NCBI RefSeq assembly: GCF_000499385.1 | Contig: NW_013654811.1 | Location: 1 to 28,427, forward strand | Source of the DNA: Eimeria necatrix | Lineage: Eukaryota > Apicomplexa > Conoidasida > Eucoccidiorida > Eimeriidae | DNA: 28,427 nt | Direction of reading: 5' to 3' | Shown: piece by piece, positions 1 to 10,447 of the stretch | How positions within the stretch are numbered: the stretch's first letter is position 1 | Layout: the number at the start of each line of letters is the position of its first letter | Notes under the pieces: generated by a model | The model's database searches: none | What the model was told of the DNA's origin: nothing | The model's input: the letters and a program-made list of their open reading frames with translations, nothing else | Made by a program: the position numbers and the translations under genes

Positions 1-642
1 CGATTTCGTGCAGCGTATGGTCACGTACAGGCTGCATAAACACAAAACGAGCAGCGGCAGCAGCGCAAGCACTGTGCAACCGTGCCATGCGCCAATCAAT
101 CCCTCCATCACACGAGTTACCATATGCTAAACACGTGATGCTGCGATGTCCATGCGTTGTTTCTCAGCGACCACTGTGGCGCACAGAACACACGCAGACG
201 CCCAATAACCACTCTACAAATAGACCCTCCACTAAGTTGCTCTACGAATCGCTCAAGGCCCACCACCACACAACACAATAACATGCACACAAAACTACTG
301 CAGGCCAACGGAATCCGAAGTACAAGTTTTCGAATCGATTACCATCCACACAGAGCTGCTTTGACGTAGCGCCAACTCTACAAGCGTCATGCGCCGCACT
401 CCTGCACACCAGCCTTTGCAACTTGTCTCGAGTTCAGCTCGGCGTGCAGCAAAGAAGGCGCAGCTACAACGTACAGGATTCAAGCACCCATGGCGCTAAT
501 GGCGCACAGAAATTGGTCGCGGCGCAATTGACATGTGGAGAGGGCGCTGCAACGTACAGGCTGCATGGGCACATAACGAACAACGACAGCTGCCACACGT
601 TGTAGCTGCACAGTAAGACGGTCAGCTGTCTGGAAACCGCGC
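1..642. other. Repeat-poor sequence with no recognised gene
   Basis: No reading frame longer than about 70 codons stands out and none reads like a known protein. The words CGTACAGGCTGCAT (near 24 and 553) and ACGTACAGG (near 471) recur, which hints at weak old duplication. No CAG runs or telomere-like repeats are present, unlike the right two thirds of the window. Confidence 0.4.
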
Positions 643-894
643 TTATTGCCGGTCAGCTGCTCGATGGAAGCTCCAGCGCAAGCTCTTGGTAATTCCTAAG
701 CGAACTCGTGTGTTGATGTTCACTTGGGTCATATGGCTACTTGAATTTGAGCTATCCACCGCACTTTCTGGATTGGCGAAAGTCCGGTTTTGCTGCAGAG
801 GTGTGCGAGGTGCATGGACTGCTTCAGCGGGTACCTTTGTTTCTACGTTCAAAAGCGCGAGAAGTTCTCTCCAATCGGAAGAAATCCCTGAGAA
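643..894 (-). CDS. Candidate internal or terminal exon, unknown protein
   Basis: On the minus strand an excellent 3' splice site (a T-rich tract ending TTTTTTCGTACAG) opens at 894 into a frame that stays open for over 80 codons to a TAA at 643. It begins FSGISSDWRELLALLNVE and later reads NINTRVRLGITK, a mixed composition typical of a folded protein. A candidate upstream exon end with a CAG|GTAGAT donor lies near 1010, and the two join in phase 0. The opposite strand also has a 138-codon open frame here (686-1102), so the coding strand is not certain. No family is recognised. Confidence 0.2.
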   Translation of the reverse strand, partial: FSGISSDWRELLALLNVETKVPAEAVHAPRTPLQQNRTFANPESAVDSSNSSSHMTQVNINTRVRLGITKSLRWSFHRAADRQ

Positions 895-1648
895 CTGTAC
901 GAAAAAAGGCCTTCTAGCTCCAGCCGGTACCAAGCTACAAGTGTTGATGAAAACCTCATTGTCTGGTCATTCGCAGACGAACACTATATCTACCTGTACG
1001 GTTAAAGTACGCGAATCGCCAGCACTTGCAATTAAACGAACCCATTACTCTGGCTACCCTTTTCCGCACTCCACATACTTCATGTTGCGTGAGCAACAGT
1101 AAAACTCCCATTTTCCGTAATGTATGGCGTTTAGAAAAGGAACAGCCTCTATGCACTGAACTTTTTCTTGTACAGCAAAATTTCCACGCCTTCTAGTGAT
1201 TTTTTTCTATACGTGCCCTGAGTCCTGAAGCCTGACTCGTTCAGAACGATGGCAGACCCGCTGCACATGAGCTGACACGCAGAACGCAAAAAGTAGCTTC
1301 GGACTATTAAAAGGCGCCTGCGAGCAAAAGATTGGTGGTGCATGAGGGATGGTCTACCACAAGGAACCTCGTACTCGGCATCCCATGATGCCGTGATGTG
1401 TAATCACGAGAGTTTTGCAGAACATGTGCCAAAATGAACGCAAGGAAAACACGCGCAGACAGCCACCCATTGCAGCAGTTTGCGTCTGTTGTCTGTTTGC
1501 ATGTGCTACCTCGCGGCGAAAGCGCGTATTCCACTTCGCGGCGAAGACATGCCTGATTCAATTTTCGCGGCGTTCAGCAGCGGCGAAGCTCAATAAAGGC
1601 GAGTTAGCAAGACTTTTTTACCAATAGATTCAGTGTGACGGGGTAATT

Positions 1649-2061
1649 TCATTCGGTCTTGCAGTTCAGGCAGACCAAAAATGCACAGCTTCCTGCTGCA
1701 TCAAACACAGGTGTCAATGAAAGCTGTTGTGTAAGTGAAATCTGCGACGTGGGTACTTGGGCAGCACGCGAGCATAGTCGTTGCATAACTAAACTTCTGC
1801 TGGAGAAGCGTGCATGACGAAATACACAGTTCACAAAGGCTTGGAGCCAGTGCAGTCCAGCGGGACGTGTATTAAGATTATTCCTTCATCTGAGCGAAGT
1901 TGAGAAATGAAGGGCACTGCACACCAGCCTCCGCACTCCGCCTGTAGTCCCACACCACGAATGCAATTCACAATGTGCGTATTCATAGAACGGTTTGCTC
2001 CTGTGGTGGCGTAATACTTTGTAAGGCGCTGCTGCCCCACTTCACGGCTTTCGATAGTCAC
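1649..2061 (-). CDS. Candidate exon pair, cysteine-containing unknown protein
   Basis: Two adjoining minus-strand frames look coding. The first (2061-1831) contains IVNCIRGVGLQAECGGWC followed by a beta-rich stretch. The second (about 1796-1649) ends in VFDAAGSCAFLVCLNCKTE and a stop. They could be joined by a GT-AG intron of only 38 nt, which is suspiciously short, so the junction is unproven. The spaced cysteines suggest a secreted or extracellular domain. The fragments lie on the same strand as the coding fragments at 643-894 and 3022-3174 and may belong to one gene. Confidence 0.2.
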
Positions 2062-3021
2062 TATAGGGTTCTACCGGGTCTAGACGTTGTCGCTAACTGG
2101 AGCAAAGTCGCATGAGGAATGATTATCGTAGGGACGTTGGTACGCGCTTCGATATGGCTCGGAATCAGCAGCAAACAATCATGCAGTCGCGCCGATAGTA
2201 GAAATGATGAACTATCCACTGATTCGCCCGTGTGGAGCTGTCACTACAGCAATTACGAATTCTGTCAATATGGTCATACAACACACGAAACCACGATGCT
2301 ACAGACAGTTTGCCACTGCTTCAAAAGATGCACCCATTAGCCCCTATTCAAGGTCCATGCAAAAACGGACGCACATACCAACGCTTGTGCAAGTGAACTA
2401 CAAGGCCTTAGTATTTCTGCTATGAGGCAACAAAACCAACCGAAACCTATGCGATGGCCTCTCTGGTCATGACGCTTTTCCACAGGCGCTGCATAAAAGA
2501 ACGGCATGCTCACTACGCGCACACAGAGACAAAACTTCCAAATGCCCGAATAGACAAGGTTTACCAATGTCCATGCCGCCTTCAGTTAGTAAACGAGTAA
2601 AACTTCTGTAATGCTGCAGCAACAGAAGAGCGATTAGATGCACTTTTCCGCAGCATCCCAAATTATTTTGAAGAGAATGCACGGCAAAGTAATGGAGCGT
2701 TCCAGCCCTGGCAAGTACGTCGCTTTGCTAATTGGCTGCATGACGCAAAGGGTAACTCACGAAAGTGGTTCTCGCGAGTTCAGCACTATAAAGGCACCAT
2801 TCAGTGCGTGTCTTGGCCGCGATATCATTGAAACTCAAGCAGTTACTTCTATGATTCTAGGTCTCCGTTGTTGCACGCCAGGATGCTACATGGGCCATTC
2901 TCTCATAGGATCGATGTTTAAAATTTGCTAGCGCTCAGGGCAGAATGGTGTACCCAGTGGCTTCCAAAATGTTCTGAACTCACAGCCTCCTGAGCCAGTG
3001 CAGCCAATTGTGCATATAATA

Positions 3022-3174
3022 TCATAGAACATCGGCAACCTGCTGCCCTGGGCAAAAATCACTTATTCCCAATTTTTCCACACGGAATATGATTCTCATA
3101 TGGGATCCAGACGAATTGGCTACTTCAATAGTGCAACTCCCCCTAGTAAGGACGCGCTCCTCTTCGGCACGCCA
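3022..3174 (-). CDS. Candidate exon with a short beta-strand/Cys pattern
   Basis: A strong minus-strand acceptor (AATACGCTTTTCAG) opens at 3174 into WRAEEERVLTRGSCTIEV, then IIFRVEKLGISDFCPGQQ, with a possible CAG|GTTGCC donor close to the end. The alternating hydrophobic strands and the C...C spacing resemble the core of a CUB-like extracellular sandwich, but this is a resemblance of pattern only. The remaining exons of the gene were not resolved. Confidence 0.28.
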   Translation of the reverse strand, partial: WRAEEERVLTRGSCTIEVANSSGSHMRIIFRVEKLGISDFCPGQQVADVL

Positions 3175-3516
3175 CTGAAAAGCGTATTTAATAATTGAAT
3201 GCATCAGCCGAAACAAGCAGCACCGCGGGTTTGATGCCTCCTTTCTGCTAACCAGCATGCTTGCGCGAGGAAAGTTGTCGTTTGATGGCCCTGGGGTGAA
3301 TCCCCTTCATCTATATTTCCTTCATTAATTGCACCTAAAATACGGCCTCCCATCCCACTTCTTTGACAAAAAGTAGATTGCTTGCAGTTAACAGAGGGCA
3401 GCCTTTGGCAACTCAAGTGATTGCATCGCGGTGACCAAGAAGCAGCCTGTCGTTTTGCCTTCCTGGGTGAATTTTTGCGTATCTTGTCCCAGGAATGCGC
3501 AAAACACGCCGGTCTG

Positions 3517-4144
3517 CTAGGCTTCGGTGGGAAGACAGTTATATTTCGGCGAAGAGCTTACGTCAACATTGCACATGTCTTTGTCCTTTTCTGCAAGTAT
3601 TCGCCTTGGAAGCTTGTAGTTTGCTTTGTTCTGCGTTGTGTGAAGAAGCTTGAAGCATTGCATGAGAACGAAGACCATAGCCACTGCAACTATTACAACG
3701 GCGGCCAGCATGACCACAGAAATATGGTCCATGCCTTTGAATGTCCGAGTGGTGACGCTATGAAGATGCAAGACGGCATTTTTCTTCTGTAGCTGGCTAC
3801 CGACACCGAGAAACAAATCTCCCATTGTTGCCAGATTGCCGTTGCGTGCCTTCAGATTCCCGTCATATACGAAGGCTGTGGTAATTAAAACATGCTTTCG
3901 CAGGTCTTGGCCCCCAAATCGTTAAAGTCGTGAAATAGGCAAATTTCCCACGAATGATGCGGCTGAGGGTTTCTGAATAGGTTTCAAACACATACCACGA
4001 CAGCAGGGCCCCAAACGCCAATAGAGCTGTACCCGGAGACGCCGTCACATCGGGGCATATCTTTAGGCCTTCAAAGGTGAAGCTTGTTTCAATGGCTTCA
4101 GTTTCAATGGTATGACCAGGAGGGTTTAGGAAAGATCTTTGCAA
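3517..4144 (-). CDS. 3' end of a single-pass membrane protein gene, unknown family
   Basis: Two minus-strand exons join in phase. The upstream exon (about 4144-3952) contains FTFEGLKICPDVTASPG and a hydrophobic stretch. It ends at a GTGGGA donor, and a 76-nt AT-rich intron leads to a clear acceptor (TTTTAATTACCACAG). The last exon (3875-3517) reads FVYDGNLKARNGNLATMGD, then a membrane span (HISVVMLAAVVIVAVAMVFV) and a cytoplasmic-type tail of about 50 residues rich in Lys and Arg, ending KYNCLPTEA. The layout suggests a type I surface or secretory-pathway protein. The 5' exons and start codon were not found. The family is not recognised. Confidence 0.42.
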
Positions 4145-4339
4145 CGGCCAGTCTCAAAACTAAGAAGTGCGGGAAACGGAAATCCATTCGAACCGCATGC
4201 TATAAATGGCAGTTAAATCGTTCCTGTACATCTAATGAGAGAAGAAAAAATGTATGCCGGTTCATTATCTGGTTACCCTCGGTAATAGTTGCAGCTTGGA
4301 ACAAGGGACGGTCCCGCTCCCACGTGTTCTTTCCGTAGT

Positions 4340-5690
4340 GGGTACCAACTAACGAGCAGCCACACCACACGTTTTAGAGTCCTCCTTCACAATCATTTTC
4401 ATCCAAGCAAAACAAAAGCATACATAAACGCCATAATGCAGCGTAGTTAGTCCAACGCATTGGTAACTTTCACTTTCTCTAGAACACATCATACATGAGA
4501 CCAATTGGCCACTACACGCACACACAGTTGGTGGCAGCGAGTTCTCCGGCCGCGTAACTGATCAATGCAGCTGAATTGTTAGAGGCTATATAGGAGAGTT
4601 AAATAATTGATAGCATTTCAAAAATGCTTGAGCTATTCTCCACAGCATGTCGCGTGAGATGGCCAAGGTGTCGATGTAACTTCCGGTCACTGTTGTCCAA
4701 CGCTCACTTTCCAGCCCCTCTTCTGGTCCGATTGTTTCAAAGAATGTTTCCCTCCATATGATATTTCCTACAGCCTGTTAAGTCTTTTATTCAACATGTT
4801 TTTCATTTGCTTTTTTTCATGAGTCGACTGCCCTCTATTCTCCCCAACAGTAGGGCTGCACGACGGTGTTCGATGGTATTCCAAACGAGCTGCGGTTTTC
4901 CATTCTGCCTAGACAGCATTTAAAAACAGCACATCAGAAGCGCCAAATCTGTGGTGTTTGGACGAGCACATTACTCCCGTTACTAATGAGAAGCTGTTGG
5001 GTTACTGCCTGAGCAGCCACATATGCTCGCTTTGTGGGGCCAACGCACGGCTACATGGGTTGATAAACATTAGGTTATTCAGTAGTTCATGATCTCTTGC
5101 TTACCCTAGCGACTTCTTTTTTTGCATGCCTGGCATTCTTTATTTTGCTCAGCAGTCTCTCACTGCAATGCGTAGTCGTCGTAGTCGGAAGCGTGTTCAT
5201 CCGTCCCCCTACAATTCCATTGACGCCTGGTCTTCCTTACTAAATGTGTTACAAATACAATAATTCGAAGGCTCAGTAGCGTCCTGCTGCTCTAGAGGCG
5301 CTAAACATTTCAATTATCATTATAAGCAAACTGTTGTGCTCTCAATCTTGTGAGAGTACCAGCAAAAACTTTTTTTGATGGCCAGGCATGCTCCGTAGCT
5401 GAAAAAAATAGCTTCTCGTGCAGCGGTCCCCCCTCAGCGACAAGGCGTTGGGTTAGACCACGCCAAGTTTCACAAAATCACTGTCGTCAACTACTAGCAC
5501 AAAACGAGGGGTGGCCTACCTGGCGAGTCGCACTAAACCTAAAAGCAAGGTAGTTAGAAAGTACTGATACAAACGTGCGTCAATGTTCACTACCTGGTAC
5601 GGATGCATGTCTTGTTCTTTTACCTACACAGCATTAAAAGCTCGTCCAACTCATAAACTGCTCTGGCTGTCTTCTATGGTGAACTGGCTT
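4340..5690. other. Intergenic or intronic sequence without a visible gene
   Basis: No frame over 67 codons occurs here and none of the short frames has protein-like composition with matching splice sites. The stretch is AT-richer than its surroundings and contains no CAG, telomere-like or GGGGCCCC repeats. Confidence 0.4.
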
Positions 5691-5706
5691 ACCTTGATGC
5701 TGCTCT

Positions 5707-6740
5707 CGTCCTGAAGGAACCTGGATGTGGCCTTCTTTTTCGAAAGTCTAGCAGCTTATTCGCTTGTGACTTCTCTTGAGCCAGTCAAGTTTGCCAAGCC
5801 CATCAGCTCCTTCAACCACAAAGCTGTACTTCGTTGCCATCAGCGTGAGGTAGAATTTTACAGTGCCGTATGCCGAATTGTAAGCCTGTGCGCGTTCGCG
5901 CCCAGGATTATGATGGTTTCATGGTGCTTTTTGTATAATTAGATGAACAGATGAAAGAAGGCTTCAATCACACGAAGCTTTGTTTTCCTGTCAACCCTTC
6001 AGCATGACTAGAAGACCTAGAAGCGGTAACAGGAAGAGGGCAGATACATTAATTCTAGGTAATTTTTTCCTGGCACCACTAGTCCGACGAGTACAACAAT
6101 ATTTGTGCATTCTCAGGTTTATAGTAGTGTGGGAACCCGTGCACAAACGTCGCGCAGCTCTGTGCTGCTACTACTAAGAGCCTGAAGAGATCATATGACT
6201 GCTTTGTAGTGCAGTGTTTGACGCCAGTTGCTAAGGGTCCGCGGGGAGGGGAGAATGCCAAGATGGAGTTGGACTTCAAAGCAAATTTTTCGAGTGAGGC
6301 ATTTGAAGATGTGCTGTTTGCTGGTAGCATCCGCTTATCTGAGGCAACACCCAGCTGATTGCACACTGGACTTTAAAGCTTCAAATTAGTGTTGACCTTA
6401 TCTTTTCAGTACGATTATGATTTGGAAAGTGCCATCTTGCAAGGAAAACACGCTTTCGGCTCACAGATTGAACTCAAAAGTCCAATGTAAGTTTCAGTTC
6501 AGCTTGGAATTTGCCGGGCTTCTATGTCATTCTGAGATGCATTACTTTTCATTTTTCAGGTTGTCTCTAAGACAGACCTCCCACCAAGCTTCCGATAGTT
6601 TGCGCAACTGCAAGTCCGTCACTACTTGCAGAGTATCCAGATGGTGGAACTATTCACCGGGGTCGCCCTGCTGTGGAAGATTCACCAGGCCCACCGAATG
6701 TCTTCAGGAACACTGCTTCCAGTGCGTAGATATTCCGTTA
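5707..6740 (+). CDS. Candidate multi-exon gene fragment, unknown protein
   Basis: Several plus-strand exons with good splice signals lie in order. A frame near 5727-5850 reads FFESLAAYSLVTSLEPVKF. Exon 6003-6058 (acceptor TGTCAACCCTTCAG, donor CTAG|GTAATT) is very basic (RRPRSGNRKRADTLIL). A frame opening at 6215 after TTTGTAGTGCAG contains MELDFKANFSSEAFEDVL and stops at 6356. Exon 6410-6486 (acceptor TTATCTTTTCAG, donor AT|GTAAGT) reads YDYDLESAILQGKHAFGSQ. An acceptor at 6560 (CATTTTTCAG) opens a further exon. Not all junction phases could be reconciled, so either exons are missing or there is a small indel. The region from 6586 onward is part of an inverted duplication, so this gene may be decayed. 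No family is recognised. Confidence 0.3.
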
Positions 6741-7282
6741 TAAATTTGTGCATGTTTCGAAGGCACCCAACTTAGTGTTTCTCGCATAGCTCCCTCGCCT
6801 CATATATTCAGTTGAGTGCTTTTGAAACATGCACAAATTTATAACAGAATATCTCGAAATCCAGGATGGCAGCGCATTTAACAAGTTGCTCTGTCACACT
6901 GGTGCACCATCGTCACTTCTAATCGTGAGAGCCAAACACAAACTTTCTGCAGCCGTTGAGCTCATGAAAATGAGTGAAAGAAAACAACAGCTCCATTTCC
7001 CGGCCCTAGTAGGGAGCAGGCGTCCGTACGGAATAACCTAGGTTAACCGTGTACGAAAGAAGCATCTTGGAGGACCACGGGACAGAAAGGGTTAACAAAA
7101 ACTCTCGCCATAGACAGTTTCAAAAGTATTGACCCACATGGTAAAGAAAGTCCCAGTTAGGCAAGCTGTTCCTGAAACGTGCGTTAAAGGAATCTTTGTT
7201 GTCCAAATCCCACCACACTGTTACCACGATCTGGATACTCTGCAACTAGTCACAGACTTGATAAATCGGAGGCGGTGCTTCA
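6586..7282. repeat. Imperfect inverted duplication
   Basis: Positions 6729-6766 and 6816-6853 are inverted copies of each other with 35 of 38 bases identical, separated by 49 nt. Further out, 6626-6642 and 7229-7245 are perfect 17-bp inverted copies inside a longer diverged match (roughly 6586-6650 against 7217-7282). A shared AGGAACA-centred match (near 6705 and near 7170) lies between them. The left arm overlaps the last candidate exon of the plus-strand gene fragment, and the right arm would carry the same peptide motif (EYPDxG) on the opposite strand. Confidence 0.7.
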
Positions 7283-7289
7283 GCTAGAG

Positions 7290-8040
7290 TCCAAAAGTGA
7301 GTCCAAAAGTGTGCGTATAAACAGGGAAAATAAGCAATTTTCTGCTCAGAAGGGAGAAATACCGAGTGCAGTGCCAGGGGAACTCAAAGAATTACGCTCT
7401 GTTGTAGCTGAAGAGCATGATCTGTGCCTGAACGACAACTAAATTAGAAACAACTGTATGCCAAGTGGAAATAAAGCCACCAAGGACTATCCAACTGGCA
7501 AAAATTAAAAGAAGCTTGAAATAAAGAAGCTCGGCAGGTTTTCAACCAACTTTCCCTGGAGGTTCCATCAGGAAGCATGCCATCGAAACTCTGTTTGAAG
7601 TAGAAATCCGGCATGGAGCGGCGCGGCAGAGCAAATAACGAGGCCAGAATTCTGTAACGAGCTTGTCATGAACTCGAATAAAATTGTGGAAACTTCTATT
7701 CGTTTTAGTGGGAAGGAGCAGACAAAGGCGAGCCTCTGCTGCTTCAGACCTTGTGGGCGCGCTTACCTAGGACGGCACTGTTTTGAAGTGGCCTGAGAAA
7801 GCCTAAGAAGTAAATGTACAAGCCTACTGGATTAATTCCTATTTCACATGAGGCTACATAGACGACAATGTCTCGCGAGCAAATATGCACACAGTGAGAG
7901 TTGCTTGGTGTTTGCTTATGCATGCACCTGACGGGGCTGCTTGAGAGGAATCAAGCTAGAACTTTTCCTAAACACCCTATTTTGGGATTTTACAATTCTT
8001 TGGAGCATATTTGATGTATTTAAAAGGCAGAGAGGGCCCC
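7290..8040. other. No gene seen
   Basis: All six frames are broken frequently. A short direct repeat (GAGTCCAAAAGT twice near 7290-7310) is the only structure noticed. This is the last repeat-poor stretch before the composition changes. Confidence 0.4.
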
Positions 8041-8250
8041 ACTGGGCTATTAGCTGGAGCTGGCTCTGCCGCCGCCGCGCACGGCGCCTTTCCTAGGTGG
8101 GGTGTGGGCGTGCATGCGCGCCTTTTGGGCCAAGGAGCTGAAAAGTAGCAAAAGAAAAGAATAAGAAGTGGCGAAGGAAGTGGAAAGAGCCGCAGAAAAG
8201 AGTCAAAAGGACAGGAGCCACGCGCAGCGGGGGAGCAGAGAGGCAAGAAA

Positions 8251-8800
8251 ATGGCGTTGGGAAAGAAACGGGCGGAGGCCGCGGCGGCGGGCGAAGCAGC
8301 TGCAGTCGAGTCTTGGCGAACAGGATCTGCAGGTTTCGGTGAGAAGCGTGGCTAGCTGTGGCAGCAGGCGGCTGCTCGTTACGACGACCTGCAGCTGCTG
8401 CAGCTGCTGCAGGCCTGCTAGCTTGCTGCTGCTGCAGCTGCTGCAGGCCTGCTAGCTTGCTGCTGCTGCAGCTGCTGCAGCTGCTGCAGGCCTGCTAGCT
8501 TGCTGCTGCTGCAGCTGCTGCAGGCCTGCTAGCTTGCTGCTGCTGCAGCTGCTGCAGCTGCTGCGGGCCTGCTAGCTTGCTGCGGGCTCCGATCTCTTCC
8601 TCTTGGACTCTAAGGCTGTTTCAAAGGCCTATATTTTGGGCGATGGGCTCTTTGCGTCTTTTTGCTGCCAGGCGCTCGTCTCAGCTCGACGCTCTGTTGG
8701 CTCGCGGGCTCTTCTCTCTCCTTCGCAGCGCTGACAGTTCCGCGGCGAAAAGAATGGCAAGCAGCAACTCACAGAGGCTCCAAATGAAACTTTCTTCCAT

Positions 8801-8841
<41 letters not shown>

Positions 8842-9069
8842 GCTGCTGCCGTGCTGCTGCGCTGCTGCGCTGGTTCGGTGGCGCCGCGCTGGGGTGCGTT
8901 TCTGTGCGAGTCTGGGGTGTACGTACACCTGAAAGCTTCCTTTTGTTTGCGTTTCTGCCACTTTTTCAGGTTTGATGTTTGTTTGGATTACATGTACGTC
9001 AAAAGAACACAATATGCCCCCAACATGTACGCCTCTCTCTGGCGCTGGCTGAAGAACGCCCCCAAGTGA
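8251..9069 (+). CDS. Candidate small gene of unknown function (first and last exons)
   Basis: A likely first exon starts at an ATG in good context (GAAAATGGCG, 8251), reads MALGKKRAEAAAAGEAAAVE and ends at a TTTCG|GTGAGA donor (8338). A middle frame near 8590-8735 reads DLFLLDSKAVSKAYILGDG. A strong last exon opens at 8970 after CTGCCACTTTTTCAG, encodes FDVCLDYMYVKRTQYAPNMY plus about 12 more residues and stops at 9067-9069. That last exon faintly recalls a paired amphipathic helix, but this is a guess. Between the exons lie a 34/43-bp minisatellite (8412-8580) and a CTG run. Phases of the middle exon do not close with the outer two, so the model is incomplete. A possible further plus exon opens at 9386 after GCCTCTCGCAG and runs to 9671. 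Confidence 0.35.
8412..8580 (+). repeat. Minisatellite with alternating 34/43-bp spacing
   Basis: The word GGCCTGCTAGCTTGCTG occurs at 8412, 8446, 8489, 8523 and, with its first base in a GGG context, 8566. Spacings are 34, 43, 34 and 43 nt; the 9-nt difference is one extra CAGCTGCTG. The array is therefore a duplicated 77-bp higher-order unit. It probably lies in an intron of the small plus-strand gene. Confidence 0.85.
8917..8928. promoter_or_regulatory. GTGTACGTACAC palindrome
   Basis: A perfect 12-bp palindrome containing two GTAC cores, 42 nt upstream of the likely last exon of the small plus-strand gene. It is one of at least seven copies in the window. GTAC-containing words are bound by some apicomplexan AP2 factors, so a protein-binding role is possible, but it may equally be a dispersed repeat. 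Confidence 0.35.
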
Positions 9070-9074
9070 AAGGC

Positions 9075-9255
9075 GGACCCGCAGAACCCCCAGGGGCCCC
9101 TTGGGGGCCCCTCGGGGGCCCCCGAGGGGCCCCTTGGGGGCTCCCAAGGGGCCCCAGGGTCTTGGGGGCCTTCCGCTGGCGCTCTCTGAAGAGAGCAGCA
9201 GCAGCGCAGCAGCAGAGCAGCAGCAGAGCAGCAGCAGAGCAGCAGCAGAGCAGCA
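9075..9255. repeat. GGGGCCCC palindromes followed by an AGCAGCAGAGC array
   Basis: Positions 9080-9165 are a run of overlapping GGGGCCCC-type palindromes (for example CCTTGGGGGCCCC). Positions 9193-9254 are an imperfect array of AGCAGCAGAGC (11 bp). Long open frames across both strands here are low-complexity and are not taken as genes. Confidence 0.8.
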
Positions 9256-9820
9256 TCGGCGGCTGTGGGGTCCCTTTTTGCCCTTTTTCTCAGTGAATTA
9301 AACGAGCTTTTGTTTTGGTTTTTTCCAAAAAGTCCGCAAATGTTTCTTTTAAATCTCTTTGAGTAACCCCCCCTGCCTCTCGCAGCAAATTAAAACTGAG
9401 AGAACTCTTTGCATGCAAAGGGCAGCTTGTTGAATTCAGGCTTTCTGCTGCTCCCTCCTGGCTAGCTTTGGAGGCTCTGCTGCTGCTGAGCTGCTGGGCT
9501 GCTGCTGCTGCGCTGCTGCTGCTCCGCCGCTCCTGCTGGGCTGCTGCTTCCACGTTGCTGCTGCGCTGCTGCTGCTGCGCTGCTGCTGCTGCGCTGCTGC
9601 TGAAGGCAGCAGCCAGCCGAGCGGCGCCCGCAGGCAGTTCTGCTGCGGGGGCTGCAGCAGGCCGGACTTGAATTAAAGAAAATGCCATAAGTTTGGTGCT
9701 TGCATGCGCCTCCTCTCAGCTTTTTTCGGATTTTTAAAAAGTTGAATTGCTGCAGCAACATCAGCAGCATAATGGCAAAGTTGCGGCGAAGAGGCGCGAG
9801 AAAGCGAATTGAAAGAAACT

Positions 9821-10185
9821 TAGCTAGCTAGCCAGCAGAAAAAGCGAAAACTCTGGCAGCTAGCTAGCTGGCTAGCTAACTAGCTGGCAAGCTAGCAGTG
9901 CGGCGAGGCAGCTGCCACAGATGCAAACAGATAGTGGGATAGAAAAGTAGACAGACAGATACGTAACTAGTTAGCTAACCGGCTAGCTAGACAGCTAGCT
10001 TGCCAGCTAGTTGGCTAGCCAGCTAGCTTGCCAGCTAGTTAGCTAGCAAGCTAGCTAGCTGCCAGAGTTTTCGCTTTTTCTGCTGGCTAGCTAGCTAGCT
10101 AGCTAGCTAGCTGCCAGAGTTTTCGCTTTTTCTGCTGGCTAGCTAGCTAGCTAGCTAGCTAGCTAGCTAGCTAGCTAGCTAGCAG
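9821..10185. repeat. 76-bp near-perfect inverted repeat with TAGC arrays
   Basis: Positions 9821-9896 and 10022-10097 are reverse complements with a single mismatch, separated by 125 nt that is itself rich in TAGC and CAGCTAG words. Inside each arm is a 29-bp element beginning CCAGCAGAAAAAGCG and ending CTCTGGCAGC. It occurs once in this orientation (9832-9860) and twice reversed (10058-10086 and 10110-10138). The right side then runs into a pure GCTA tetranucleotide array to about 10181. The DNA or its transcript could form a long hairpin. It lies just beyond the 3' end of the SMYD-type gene. Confidence 0.9.
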
Positions 10186-10210
10186 AAAAGGCGAAAATGC
10201 TGAAATGCTG

Positions 10211-10405
10211 CTAAATGTCGTAGCCGAGAGCGGCCAATTCCCTTTCGCAGTCCGCCAGTCTTTCTTCTGCGAGCCGCCCCTTTTTTCTGTCGGCGCTGCT
10301 GCCTTCAAAGGAGAAGAAGATGCTGCAGGCCTGCAGCAGACACTCGCGGGCCTGGAGAGCCAGCTTGGCCCTTGCTTCCGAGCCTGTTTCCTCCTCCAGC
10401 GCCCC

Positions 10406-10447
<42 letters not shown>

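Noticed and set aside
686..1102. 138-codon plus-strand open frame
   Set aside because: It is long enough to be notable, but it has no ATG near its start with good context and competes with a minus-strand exon that has a strong acceptor; left undecided and not listed as a gene.
3421..3792. 123-codon plus-strand open frame
   Set aside because: It overlaps the minus-strand membrane protein exon, whose membrane span, tail and phase-consistent intron make it the better candidate.
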